From the NCBI GenBank assembly GCA_013398295.1, contig VZSF01003242.1, positions 568,208 through 632,207 on the forward strand: a DNA stretch of 64,000 bases, read 5' to 3'. Below the pieces are notes generated by a model. The model saw nothing but the letters and a program-made list of their open reading frames with translations. It made no database searches and was not told the DNA's origin. Shown piece by piece: positions 1-11,400 of this stretch. Position 1 is the first letter of the stretch. The number at the start of each line of letters is the position of its first letter. The position numbers and the translations under genes are program-made. The stretch comes from Chionis minor. Taxonomy: Eukaryota > Chordata > Aves > Charadriiformes > Chionididae.

Positions 1-252
1 CCCGCGGGCTGCCACCCCCTCCCCGGCACCCCGTCCCTCCGCGCCGAGGGTTTGGCGTGTCCCGGGGGGAGCTCTGGCCCCCCACCAGCCTGCAAACAGC
101 CGAGTCCCCCCCCAGGGCCCCGGGAAGTGTTGAGTGGGTGCCGTGTCCCCGGGCACCGTGTTCTCTGGGCGCCCCTGATGAGCACCCGGTCCTCCGGGGG
201 CCGCTCGCCCCCTCGCTATAGCGCTCCCCCCCGAAGCAGCGCCGGCTCCTGC

Positions 253-294
253 GGGGGGGGGGTGTGGGTGTGTGGGTGTGTGTGTGGGGAGGGG
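253..294 (+). repeat. G-run / GT tract with G-quadruplex potential
   Basis: A run of about ten G is followed by GTGTGGG repeats and a final GGGGAGGGG, so four or more G-tracts lie within short loops. A second G-rich stretch lies at about 330-350. The match to the G3+N1-7 pattern is by eye. Confidence 0.6.
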
Positions 295-682
295 CTGCCC
301 GCTCTCTGCCCGGGATCGGATGTAAAGCGCGGGGGGGTGGTGAGGGGGGGCTCTGCAAGCAGGAGTCTCACCGGCGGGGAACGGGTGCCCCCAACCCGGC
401 GGCGGTTTCCCCGGCCCCCGCCTGGCCTTGTCCACCGCCGCCGTGGCCGGGGGAGCGGGGAGGCGATAGCCCGAGGGGAGCGAGCCTTTGCCTCGGGGCA
501 CCCCCCCGCCCCGACGGCGGAATCGTGCCTTTTCCTGGTTCGGCGTCAACAGCCCCTTTTATGCCAGAAGGATGCAGGGGGGCAGGTGGGGGGGGATTAG
601 ACGAGAGCTCCTCGCTAAGGGCTGCCCGCACTCCGCGCCCGCTCCGGAGAAGCGGCGGGGGCGGCGGCGGGGCTGCGTCCCC

Positions 683-1095
683 CGGGCTCTGCCCCCCGGG
701 CTGTGTCCCCTGAGCTGTGTCCCTTGGGGTGTGTCCCCTGGGCTGTCTCCTCCGGGCTGTGTCCCCTGAGCTGTGTCCCCTGAGCTGCCTCCTCCGGGCT
801 GCGTCCCCCGGGCTCTGCCCCCCGGGCTGTGTCCCCTGAGCTGTGTCCCCTGAGCTGCCTCCTCCGGGCTGCGTCCCCCGGGCTCTGCCCCCTGCACGCC
901 TGGGATGTGTCCCCTGAGCTGCGTCCCCCGGGCTGCGTCCCCTCGGGCTGTGTCCCCCGGGCTCTGTCCCCTGGACTGTGTCACTGCATCCCCCGGGCTC
1001 TGTCCCCCCGGGCTCTGCCCCCCGGACTGCGTCACTGCGCCCCCCGGGCTGTGTCCCCTGGGCTGTGTCCCTTGGGCTGTGTCCCCCCGGAGCGG
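683..1095. repeat. Minisatellite with a 14-bp unit and a 70-bp higher-order period
   Basis: The units are variants of GGGCTGTGTCCCCT. Between about 754 and 891 five successive units (GGGCTGTGTCCCCT, GAGCTGTGTCCCCT, GAGCTGCCTCCTCC, GGGCTGCGTCCCCC, GGGCTCTGCCCCCC) form a 70-bp block repeated twice, essentially perfectly. The flanks hold more degenerate units. Fourteen is not a multiple of three, so the long open frames reflect a lack of stop triplets, not coding. Confidence 0.85.
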
Positions 1096-1299
1096 CGGGG
1101 GAGCCGCTGGCGACGAGGCCGTAGAGCCTGGGGTGCTGGTCGCCCCCCCGTGCAGCCCGCACGCCCCCAGGAACGTGCCGGGGTGTTACACGGGCACATT
1201 ACAAGGCCCGGGCGGGACGGGGCTTCCGTGTCAGCGGGGTCGTGCCGCGGCGGGGCCCGGCGGAAGCTGTCACACAGATACTCACTGGCCTTCTCACGC

Positions 1300-3080
1300 T
1301 CGGCACCGGCTCACGGACTCACAGATCTAGTTACCAAGAAAATACGTGAATTAATAAGAAATGGAATGACCTTTGGAGCGCTGTCATTTCTGTACCTGCC
1401 TCCCTGCGATGTCTGCTGTGCTGCCTTTCTAATAATAACTTATCAGGTACTTCGTGTCTGAGTTAACGTCTTGGAAATCACAAACATCTTGTAACTTCTT
1501 CATGGTTACATCACCTTCTCTTTTTTTTTTTTTTTACTATTTCCTTACTCATCTCGATCTTACCGACAGCCACGTCTTGCAGGTACCGCATGCGGATGAA
1601 ATCGTATAGCAAAGCGCTCAATGTATGGGGTGTACGTGTATCACCCTTCATGAAATTTCAGTAATTCAGACCCACCTCAAGCCACAAAAAATCATAGTTT
1701 GTTTTGGATCTTTTTTAAAGATGATGTCAGGGCATAGAAAGGGTTGACTGCTCCCTCAGGGACAGGGGACAGGGAGCTTGGGGGACTCCCCAGGCCAGCC
1801 AAGGCTGGTCCCACCACCCAGGGGGAGCCGGGCAGGCTGGGGCAGGGGGAGAGCTGGTGGCAACCCACAGCCTGGATCACCTGCGTGTTTGTGACCATCA
1901 GGTGGGCCCGCAGTCACTCCATGGGTCGGGGCCTGGATCAACAGGGCCCATGAGCTGGAAACCAGCTCTCCCACTCTGTCGGCAGGGCAGAGACCGGCAG
2001 CCCTGGACTGAGCCGAGACCAAATCCTGGGACAGAGGCTGTGGGTGGGGGTCCCAGGTGACGCCAGTCAGGACCATGATGGCCTGAGTCCTCTTAAGGTC
2101 CTGACAGGTGAAATTACTACCACCTACTCTGTAATTGTCCAAATCAATGGGGAGAGTCGTTAGCCTTACCAGGAAATCCTTCTTGGTGTGGAGACAACTT
2201 GGGACAGAGGACAAGCCCACAGGAGAGACAACTGAAAACAGTGTGTTTCCCACAGGGCTTTCGGCTAGCTGGGCTGGGCAGGTGGGCTACTGCCAGGTCA
2301 GTCTCCGCTGAAGGAGGGTTGGACCCACCACCTCCTGGGCCGTGCTGGTGGCAGCCACTTCTGCCCCAGTGTTCCCAGTTCCCACTCCAGGCCCCCCACA
2401 CTGTTAGTGACCTTCTAGGGACAGCGTCCAGTTTTGATACCGCTTCCTACCCTCCTGTCATCTCAGAACCTTGAGAATTTCCTAATCCCTTCTTCTCGGG
2501 AGAGCCCCGCCTGGAGCTGGCACTCCCCTACACTGGGTGGCTTTGGCAGGCACTGCAGGGCCACCGCGGTGACACCTGCCTTCGCCTGTGGCTGCTCCAC
2601 AGGCATGGCCCCGGATCTCAGGGCAAGCAGGGGGGTCTTTGCAGAGACAAGCTCCCTCTGGGCCTGACTGGCACTGATCTCTCTCTGCCTTATTTTTTGG
2701 GGCAGCTGGGTGTTACGCTGGGCAGCCTGGCTTCTTGCCACAGCCGGACGGGGCTGAGGCTACTCCTGACGGAGCCTGGGCTTCAGCCAGAGCCCCACCC
2801 GGCCCTTCAAACGCTGTCAACTTCCACGCACCGGCACAACGAGGGTGAGAGATGGAAAAGGGATATGCAATTATTTTATTGCTATCAAAACCCAAACCAG
2901 CAAACCCGCCTGGGAGCCTGGGAATGGTGGAAAATACTACTGAGGCTCCCCATGCTCCCTCCAGCGCGGCAGAGCTGGGAGCAGGGATGCGAAGCGACGG
3001 AGGGGAGCGTGCTGCCCGCCCCCCTGGCCACCCTGCACCACAGCCGCCCCCTCCCGCCCTGCTGCGCCCCGAAACACACA
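1300..3080. other. Intergenic, moderately GC-rich, unclassified
   Basis: The first part, to about 1740, returns to AT-rich composition with a T-run at 1522-1536. The rest is GC-moderate, and its open frames show no recognised domain. It could contain an old repeat, but none was identified. Confidence 0.5.
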
Positions 3081-3089
3081 GTGCCCTGC

Positions 3090-3680
3090 GGCCACACGCT
3101 CCCCGGGGGCTGCTCCCTGAAAATGCACAGTGCCCTGCAGCCACATGAAACCAGGGGCTGCACCCCAAAAACATTGCACTGCAGCCACACACACCCCATG
3201 GGTTGCTCCCTGAAACACACATTGCTCTGAAGCCGCACAAAACCGGGGGCTGCTCCCAAAAACACATATTGCCCTGCAGCCACATACACCCCGCGGGCTG
3301 CTCCCCAAAAACACATTGCCCTGCAGCCACATGCACCCCGCGGGCTGCTCCCTGAAAACGCATGTTGACCTGCAGCTGTGCGCACCCCAGGGGCTGCTCC
3401 CCAAAACACACATTGCCCTGCAGCCATGCGCACCCTGGGGGCTGCTCCCAGAACCACACATTGCCCTGCAGCTGCACAAAACCGGGGGCTGCTCCCCAAA
3501 ACCACACATTGCCCTGCAGCCGCATGAAACCAGGGGCTGCTCCCCAAAAACACACATTGCCCTGCAGCCACGTGCACCCTGGGGGCTGCTCCCCAAAAAC
3601 ACACATTGCCCTGCAGCCACACGAAACTGGGGGCTGCTCACCAAACCCACACATTGCCCTGCAGCCACATGCACCCTGGG
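3090..3680. repeat. Minisatellite with a 48-bp unit, about 13 copies
   Basis: The anchor CTGCAG (or a one-base variant) recurs at 3096, 3135, 3179, 3227, 3274, 3321, 3370, 3418, 3466, 3514, 3562, 3611 and 3659. Most spacings are 47-49 bp. Each unit contains CATTGCCCTGCAGCCAC and a GGGGGCTGCTCCCCAAAA-like part. Early copies are shorter and more diverged. The 48-bp period leaves open frames on both strands with a 16-residue repeat, but the one-base length changes shift the frame. Confidence 0.9.
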
Positions 3681-3699
3681 GCTGGGTGGGACCCGCGCC

Positions 3700-4800
3700 C
3701 CGGCTCTCCCAGGCTCCCCGGGCACCTCCAGGCGAGCGCTCAGTTGCGGCAGGAAGAGCTGAGAACAACGGCCATGCCCACCAGCTCCCAATTCTCCATT
3801 TTTACTGAGTTCACCTCAGCTCCCAGGCAGATGAGGAGGCTGGTTTGCCGCAGGAAGTAATTGGCACTTTGGGTTTTTCCCTGGACAAGGCAGGAAGGAG
3901 CGTAACTTGCCCTTCCCTGTTTGGCCAAGCTTCCAAGTGTGCTGACAAAACTCTCCTTCGAGCTGTCGCTCGCAATTCCTGCCGCTCCGCGTGCTTGCGG
4001 CAGACCCCTGAAGTCCCACGGTCTGTCCTTGCAGGGAAACGTCGCACCGGCCTCGCAAACCCTCAACAGTCTGTCAGCGAAGCCCTTCAAACGTAACGCT
4101 ATGGCTCAGCGAGGACCTCAGCAACCTCCCGCACTCCTTTGGGTATCTTCTGTGTTCGTCCTGATTTTATCTACACAAACCCAAGAATTAGTCATGCTCC
4201 CACCAAAAAAAAAAAAAAAAAAAGCAAAAAAAAGCTGTATTTTTCCTAACTCGTCTGAGTTTTGACTGATGAAAATTTGAATTCTTTCTAGCTTATATTG
4301 AGGGCATAGGAAAACAGGCAGCAGGCATTGTCTGTTCGTCTGCCAGTGAGGAACTTTTGTTTGCTTTTTTTCTTTATCGAGGCATGGTGTCCTTGGATGT
4401 TTGTTTGCTAAATATATCTGCTCTACAAAATAAATATATTTGCTACAGATCACTATATAAACTAAATACAATAATCTTTCAAAAACAGTGTTCTCATGAG
4501 GAATCATGTAACAGCCCAAATGGTTTGAAATATTGAAAACATCTTTTAATCGTAGAATTCTATACAAACTCGGGTAGATACAGAAGTGGTCACGACAAAA
4601 TGTGTTCTTATTGCCTGAAATTTTTCACAGAAATCGAAACATTGATGGCAAGCTTACTGACATCCAACAGGATGAGATATCTTTAAACTTGCAAAATGAA
4701 TAGACACAACAGCACGCCTAAGTAGTTTGTATGTGTTTGACTGTCCTTGAAGTCCTACTACTTACGTACCAACCTCAAAATACAAAGAACCAAGGCTAAG
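3700..4800. other. Intergenic region downstream of CADPS2
   Basis: A GC-moderate part up to about 4200 ends in a run of A at 4205-4222. AT-rich sequence follows toward the CADPS2 3' UTR. No gene or known repeat was recognised. The A-run could be an old poly(A) tail, but no source element is apparent. Confidence 0.5.
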
Positions 4801-4803
4801 ATT

Positions 4804-4809
4804 TTTAAT
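4804..4809 (-). terminator. CADPS2: Candidate poly(A) signal ATTAAA
   Basis: On the minus strand this hexamer reads ATTAAA about 500 nt after the stop codon. A U- and GU-rich stretch follows on the minus strand, roughly 4800-4765. This is the variant hexamer, and the site is unproven. Confidence 0.35.
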
Positions 4810-5168
4810 GCACATTACATAATCATGTAAAATTAAGCACAAAAAAAGGTAAACAAGGTGTAAACCTGAAAATACACTATTTTTTTACCTAGGGCACTGA
4901 CTTATTCCAAGAATGATTTCCTGTATAGTTGGGTTTTAAGTGAGGCACACATTTTGTTTTCTGCACAGGACATCAATATCTGATGGAGATACAAGAACAA
5001 ATGGTAACGAACAAAGGGGAAAGAAATGTAATCACAAGTGGAACTTAAACTCCATGCCAGTGTTCTCGCAGCCCTAAGCAAAGCTATACATTAAAATATG
5101 CTACAACCATTGTTCTCAAAAAGTCCTTGGCACTTTTCCTCTGGTAATCTTACTCTTTTTTTTTTTTT

Positions 5169-5169
5169 N
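5169..5169. other. Ambiguous base N after a T homopolymer
   Basis: This single N follows a long T run inside the CADPS2 3' UTR. It is probably a sequencing or assembly ambiguity in a homopolymer. Confidence 0.9.
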
Positions 5170-5308
5170 ATTACATTTCTGCACCTATGTCATAAGGCAA
5201 AACTCTAAATGCAACTACAAGGACAAGTTACCAAGAAAACCTCAAGCCAAAGATAACCCCCACCCTCAGACCATCACGCCCAAACTCCAAACGCTTGGTG
5301 AAGTAGTA

Positions 5309-5479
5309 TCATCCTTCCTCCTCATCACTGTCTTTCATAGTAATGCCCTGAAGTCCTCCCGCGTCCGTGACCGAGACTGTGGCCTCCTCGACAGTCAGAC
5401 GGCTGTGAACGGTGTCGTAGGTTTTGCTGTTGAGCGTTCCCTCCAGCACGCCTTGCAACCTGAAGTCTCGGTAGGTTTT
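5309..5479 (-). CDS. CADPS2: CADPS2 terminal coding exon with stop
   Basis: The acceptor is TTTTTGCTGCAG before 5479, and the exon opens in phase 0 with [18 protein letters not shown]. It continues [16 protein letters not shown] and [18 protein letters not shown], and ends EEG before TGA at 5311-5309. The total is 56 codons plus stop. The short acidic end separates CADPS2 from CADPS, which ends in a longer DEE-rich tail. The stretch upstream of the acceptor in the same open frame is intron. Confidence 0.95.
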   Translation of the reverse strand, partial: KTYRDFRLQGVLEGTLNSKTYDTVHSRLTVEEATVSVTDAGGLQGITMKDSDEEEG

Positions 5480-8400
5480 CTGCAGCAAAAATAAAACATC
5501 CTGAATCGGACTCCAGCAAGTATGAGCAGTTTGCCGCTGCGTGCTGCCGCTATACACTGGCCATTTCTAGCACGCCAGCTTTGTTCCTCCTGCAGTTAGG
5601 GACCTACCGTCTGGAGTTTCCTAAAGATTTTGTGGTCTTGGTTTCTGGGCTGCCTGAGATTTCTGTGAGCTCTAGAGTGTTTACACGCCACACTTTGATG
5701 GTCGCCCCTTTAAGAGATTGTGTTCTGTACTACATTTCTATAACTGTATGCTGATTTCTCACTAACTTCCGTTTGCCTCATTTATTCAATAAGAAACCAA
5801 CAAAGAACTTTTCTAACTGCACACTGAAATGTGAATTTGGCTAGGTGTAGTTCCGTCATTTCACAGAAAATTTAAATGTCTGACTCTTTCCCCATAATAT
5901 CATTTTATTTGCAATTATCTGTACATTTATATGCCAAATGTGGAAAAATAAAACACATTTTAGATTAATATCTATATTCTATAACATAAATGTTTCTTAG
6001 GTGACTACTTCAGTCAGTTAATTTACATTCTAAGTCATCTACATTTTGACTCACATCTACATCTTCCTTTTTTTGTCACTTGAGAAGTTTTCTCTCCCTG
6101 GTAGCCAGCCTTCCTATGAACCAGCAGGTATGACTTTTTTCTTTGACTTTCTGTCAAGTCAGAATTCTGAGTGGAACTGTTTTATTCATAGATGCTATGT
6201 TGGAGTGAGCATACGGAAAATCATCTACTCTACCTTCTCTACTTTTAAATTGTAACACATTTGAAATAATCTTTCCTGGAGTTAGCCTAAAAAGCTTAAG
6301 AAGGTCAAGTTGATCTAGCTAGTTTCTCATTTTGTGTACACTATTACTACGAGTCCCCAATGTCTATGGAAGAGACTATAGAAAAAAGAAAATGAAAATA
6401 ATTAAGGGCCATCAGGCCCATTCCTTTGCCAGAAGAGACCATGCACAACCCTTAGAAAAAGAAAAAAGAGCTGATCTTGTTTCACGCAATACATCAGAGA
6501 ACTGCAAAAGACACCTCTCAAAATGGGTAGGTAACATTCAGCTGGGAGAATTTTTTCTGCCACTATCCATGATGATTATTTAAACCTTTTCTGAATCACT
6601 GCAACCGAGATTTATTTGACTTTCATAGGTCAGCTTCAGAGTCAATGGATGCAGCTTATGTTTTGCTCACACACTCCTGTGAGTACCCTGCCTGGTCTTT
6701 TTCAAGTGTCACCATTGCATTCCCTTTTTATAACACTGCATTCAATTTCCTTTTATGCTGTTAACAGGTCCTACAGCAATTTCTTTCAGTCTTACATTGT
6801 ATTCCTCCCATTCTCAGACCAGCACTCTGGGGTTCAGCCGCTGCTCTTCTCTTGACATACTTTTGCAGGAAAATAATGTTCACTTCCAAGCTTAATTTTT
6901 CGTTTCTCCCTAACTTTCCTCTTGGTTCTTGACCCTTCTTTAGTCACGTCCCTCTGCACGTGCCTCAGACATCTAACAACATCTTTACGCCATCGTCCCT
7001 CAGTCTTAGCTCTAATGGGAACAAGCAACGTTCCCTTCTTCTGGTCGTTCTTAATAAAGCCACTACCTTTGCTGCATCCGAACATGAAAGAATCATCTAT
7101 TCCCTACTCCTCCCATGTCCCTTAAAAATTACCTCCTCCTACTTTTTTGGAATATTTCCAAGAGATGACAGGGGCAACGCAGCCTCCTGGCTTTTCCAAA
7201 AACAAACAGGAGTCCCTCCATCCACTCTAGAGTTTGGAGGAACTGTGCTTCCCTGTGTGCCTCTCCCCGGCTGGGCTGCAGCACTGAAAGCTTCTTATGA
7301 TACTCTGCTTGAACCATTGTTCCGCATTTCCCAGCAGACTCCTGTTGGATGAGTTCCTGGTTTTCCAGTCGTGTCACCTTCACCCACCAAAACACAGGTG
7401 GACAAGCCTTTCTGTCTTCCACTACATTGACTGGTACCTCTATGACTGACATTATTTTCTTCAGTCTTCTGTATCCGGCGAAGGTGCCACAGAATAACAC
7501 ACTTGGGATTTATGTGCCGAGCAAAGCGGGTGTACAGGCACAGAAAGGCTACCACCGTAACCAGTGTGTTCCCGTCAGCACACTGGGAGCCTCCTTCTTT
7601 TGAAGGCACTAACCTGTGTGCCAGGCTGCAGAAAGAAGGCTGGGTGACAGCACTGCTCAGTCACCTGAACTTCAGTTTCATAACAGCCTCCTCCTTTAAT
7701 CTCCTGGGTGATATTTAACCGGTATAATTTAGTCTGCCCGTTCTCAGATCTCACTGGGCACAATTTTTAGAGCCTATAACACCTTTTTTTTTCCCCCCCA
7801 GAAAGAAAAGCTCTTCACTTGAAAAGAGCTTTAAACTTTTCACAAGAGCCATTCCTTTCAACCACAAATAGCAAACTGCTTCTACCTTTTGGCACGTCAT
7901 AAAATGAAGAGCCAAATTCTGTTCCCACAGAAATCAGTTAAGGTCAAGCTAAGCTTGGGTGATTCAGGGATCCATAATGCCAATCACTATTATGACTGTT
8001 TTCTTGCATCTCTCTCTCTCTTTCTCTCTCTTTTTTTTGTTCCCTTTTAACTAGTGAATCCCGAAAGTTGCAGTTGCGATTCCAGCGTCCGTGAGTTAAA
8101 ATGCTTCTGACTATACAGTCTTGCGTGAACTTCATGAGAAAATATTTTGAAGAAATCCAAGCCACCATTGACAACAGGTGCTTCTTATTCCACATTTATA
8201 CAGGTAACGAGAATTTTCAGAGTTAAACAAGACAGAGTTAAAAGGAATAAAATATGAACTGGCTTTCTGTCTCTTGCCTAAGGGTATTAACTGAGATCTG
8301 AAAGGGAGCTAGGAGGAAATTTTCTTTTATGGGAGGTTAACCCGTAATTGCCTTTTGCAAGGTATTTTACACTTTGCTCGGAAGCATTTGACATTGGCCA

Positions 8401-11400
8401 GTATAAATTACTGAGGACTGGACTGGAGGGACTGGTTTTCTATTGATACTTATCCCAGAGTATGAAAGATTAGATAATGTTATCTAATATATTGCATATT
8501 GTTTTCCAACTGAACCTAGGAATCACATATGCATAAGAAAGAGAAAATAGTTACTTTTTAAGAGAGTGGGGAAAAATTGAGAAAGAATGCTATTGTGATT
8601 ATTAAGGGAAAGCAAAAAAAAAAAAATCAGTAATACGACAAACACCTATTTATTAGGATTCCTGTACAATATTGCTGTACAGACAGCAATAATCTGTTAA
8701 AATTCCTCAGAACGATTATAATAGTCACTGAGTCCAGAATGGACAATTATTAGTGCACATGTAATTAACATTAGAGGTTTTAATAAATAGTTTTTCTTCC
8801 CGCATTTGCAACTACTGTGGAAAAAAGAAACCCCAACCTAAATCTATGTAAGTTCTGAACTTTATTCAACATTTTTTAACTTTTAGGGATTTATCCATGT
8901 TAATACTTCATCACATTTCTCCCCTTACTATGCAGTCTAACTCAAACACATTTTATTTACCTTCACTATCTTGATGAGAGTCTTCAGCTGGTAGATGTGA
9001 AGCTGAAGGTCTAATCTATCAGCCAGCCACATGCATATGACTTTCATGGAGCTGCTATACCATTGCTGAAAAGAAGCACAAAAAACCCCCACCAAACAAC
9101 CCTGCAGTATTCATTTAACAGATTTGGTAATGAGAGGTAATGAAACACTTTGAAATAATCACAGATCAGCACTTGAAGTCAACAACGATATAATTTCCTG
9201 TTAAGAGAATTGCACGGGTCAGTAGGAAATCAAATAACTTGACCTAGACTGTTCTTTACATGAATTAGCAACTGCCATTTTATCTTTCAGTTACAACATT
9301 TTCAGGCAAAACAGCGTTATGCACTTTGCTATCTGTCAGTAAGAATGGATATTAAATACACAATTACATGAGAGAATTGACAGCTAAAACGGCAAGGGAA
9401 AAAACACAGGTAGGGTATCTTGAGAGAGATTTGAGATTTGCAGTCCCTAGATTTTCCAATCCAATCAGGAAAACAGCATCAAACATCGAATATGGAATCT
9501 GTCTGGCTTTTTTCCTTTTAAATCACTTCATTGTTAAGTAAAAAAGATTCAGAAAATCCACGGAAACTGTATTTAAGAATGATCAAAACACTGCTCCACC
9601 CCTCCCAAAATAAAGATGTTAAGGTATTGTTTTATGTTAATTACTAATTATAATTAGAGCCTACCTTATTTCCTTTTTGTGTCTTGGGCATGGGTATGTT
9701 TTCACTCAAAGCTTCACAAACGGATGGGGTAAGAATAAGGTCTCTGCTGTTGGTGTCTATGTTACCGTAAAAAAATGCTCAGATGCAAATAGCTACTATA
9801 ATAGTTCTTTCACGTTAACTGGATTAAAAGAGGTTTTACTAAACATAGTTGTAGCAGTTTTCCTCCCCCTCCTGTAAGATACCAACCAGATGTCATTCAG
9901 TCAAACTGTAAAAAGGAAGGGATTTTTTCTCATTTTAGCAGGGAGAGATTAAAAGAGTTTGGGTCGTAGCTCTGTTTCTTGTCTCTTTCCCCACAGGGAA
10001 GGAGCTTAAATTCTTTTCTAATGTAATTCCCTGTGTCTTTACAAAATACACAGATACGCAAAGAGAGGAAACGTTATGCATATTTGAAAAAGCTGCATGG
10101 TAGGCAAGGTATACATCGTCAAGTAATTCAAAGAAAGGATCTAACATGCCTCATTGGGCACTTCTGCATTAACAAATAAAATAAAATATATATTGAAAAA
10201 ATGAAGACAAATTACTGGCTACCGGATGTAACAAAAGACAAGAAATAGAATTCTTTCATCAGAATGCAAGCTTTCTGGAAAAAGCTTTAAAGAGATACAG
10301 TAAATATATGTAAATACTTCTTTCCTTACAGGAAACAGTCTCATCTCATTGTAACTAGCAGTTTTAAGATAAGTTTGAAAAGAGATTTTCATATAATAAT
10401 GGCTTCCATTTATTTTGTGTAATGTCTTAAAATGTATTTTAATTATAAATCATTGGAAATAAATTAATTTTAATTTTTTTAGTGTTTCTCCTGTTAATTT
10501 ACTATTTTACAGAAGTGAACAAACAGACCACACAAAATGCAGATAGCTGCACATTTAACAAAAGTAGTTTGATTTATTCAATAAAATGTGGGACCGATCT
10601 GGTATCCATAAAACACTGGGTTTTATCACTGAATGACACTCAGTATTTACACTATTTCACCCCAAACATGCATGCTGCTTTTGATTTCCTTTAGAAGTTT
10701 ACCTGTAAAATATTTTTAAGGTGACAGAGTTGTTACTAAGTAGCAGCTGTAAACTATGTGACAGGTGTTGTATGTGTACAAATGTCTAGAAAATAAAATA
10801 CAATTGAGCTTATTCACTGGGGGAACTCTACCGATCATAGGAACATAAAAAATCATATACCAAGCATCCCACCCAGAATATCTACTGTTATTTGCAATAA
10901 GCTGAGCCCAATTATCAGATTATGACTCGGACTCTACAGTTGCTCATCTTTAACATAATTGTGGTGGACAGAATGATTTTCGTAACGGAGTTTTCTCAAA
11001 GCTGATATTCTTCCATTAAAAAAAAAAAAAAAAGCAATAACACATCCACAGGGTACTTGGTTTGCATCACGTAGAAAGTGGAAGGGGCTCAAACTTGCTC
11101 CCATGAGCAAACTACAGACGGGATCGAAAATTCTGTGATCGGTTTCCCCACGCAACACCAACACCGCTGACTGGTGCCAGATCACTGATATTTGACCCAG
11201 TCCCAATTTTCTGGCAAAACATGTGTTTTGAAGCCCAGCCAGATAACTTCATTAAGATGGCGGCAGTAAAAATTAGACTCTTCATGTATATATCCGTGAT
11301 ACGATTACATGCACTGAAAGCAAAGCTAAGAAATTGGAGGGAACTAATTTTGCTTCTTAAATTTGTGGATGAAAACAATGTAATATATTTTCCTGACAAG

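Larger units (their letters stand above)
1..1300. other. GC-rich, CpG-rich block at left edge
   Basis: This is much richer in G+C and CpG than the AT-rich gene body to the right, with many long C or G runs. Overlapping open frames on both strands are a composition effect. It may be a CpG island or promoter-proximal region of a neighbour, possibly FEZF1, which lies next to the CADPS2 3' end in mammals (established synteny). No zinc-finger or other recognisable exon was found. It also contains the minisatellite at 683-1095. Confidence 0.6.
4804..5308 (-). other. CADPS2: CADPS2 3' UTR (distal limit uncertain)
   Basis: This is non-coding sequence directly after the stop on the minus strand. It contains an A-run on the minus strand next to an ambiguous base at 5169. 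The limit is set by the first plausible poly(A) signal. No canonical AATAAA was seen on the minus strand in the next kilobase, so the real 3' end may lie further left. Confidence 0.5.

Noticed and set aside
52..1461. Several long overlapping open frames on both strands (93-264 codons)
   Set aside because: GC-rich and minisatellite sequence has few stop triplets; the translations are low-complexity Pro/Gly/Cys strings without homology.
683..3680. CRISPR-like repeat arrays
   Set aside because: The repeats are directly adjacent tandem units without unique spacers, in a vertebrate genome.
2713..3768. 351-codon minus-strand open frame with a 16-residue repeat
   Set aside because: It is produced by the 48-bp minisatellite; the same DNA is open in other frames and on the other strand, copy lengths shift the frame, and no domain is present.
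4205..4222. A-run as the tail of a processed pseudogene
   Set aside because: No recognisable source coding sequence, poly(A) signal or target duplication was seen upstream.
4118..4567. 149-codon minus-strand frame
   Set aside because: It partly translates the A-run at 4205-4222 as poly-Phe and has no domain; it lies downstream of the CADPS2 3' end.
5480..5557. Extension of the terminal CADPS2 frame to an upstream Met
   Set aside because: The sequence before 5479 is a polypyrimidine tract and CAG acceptor; the in-frame Met lies in the intron.
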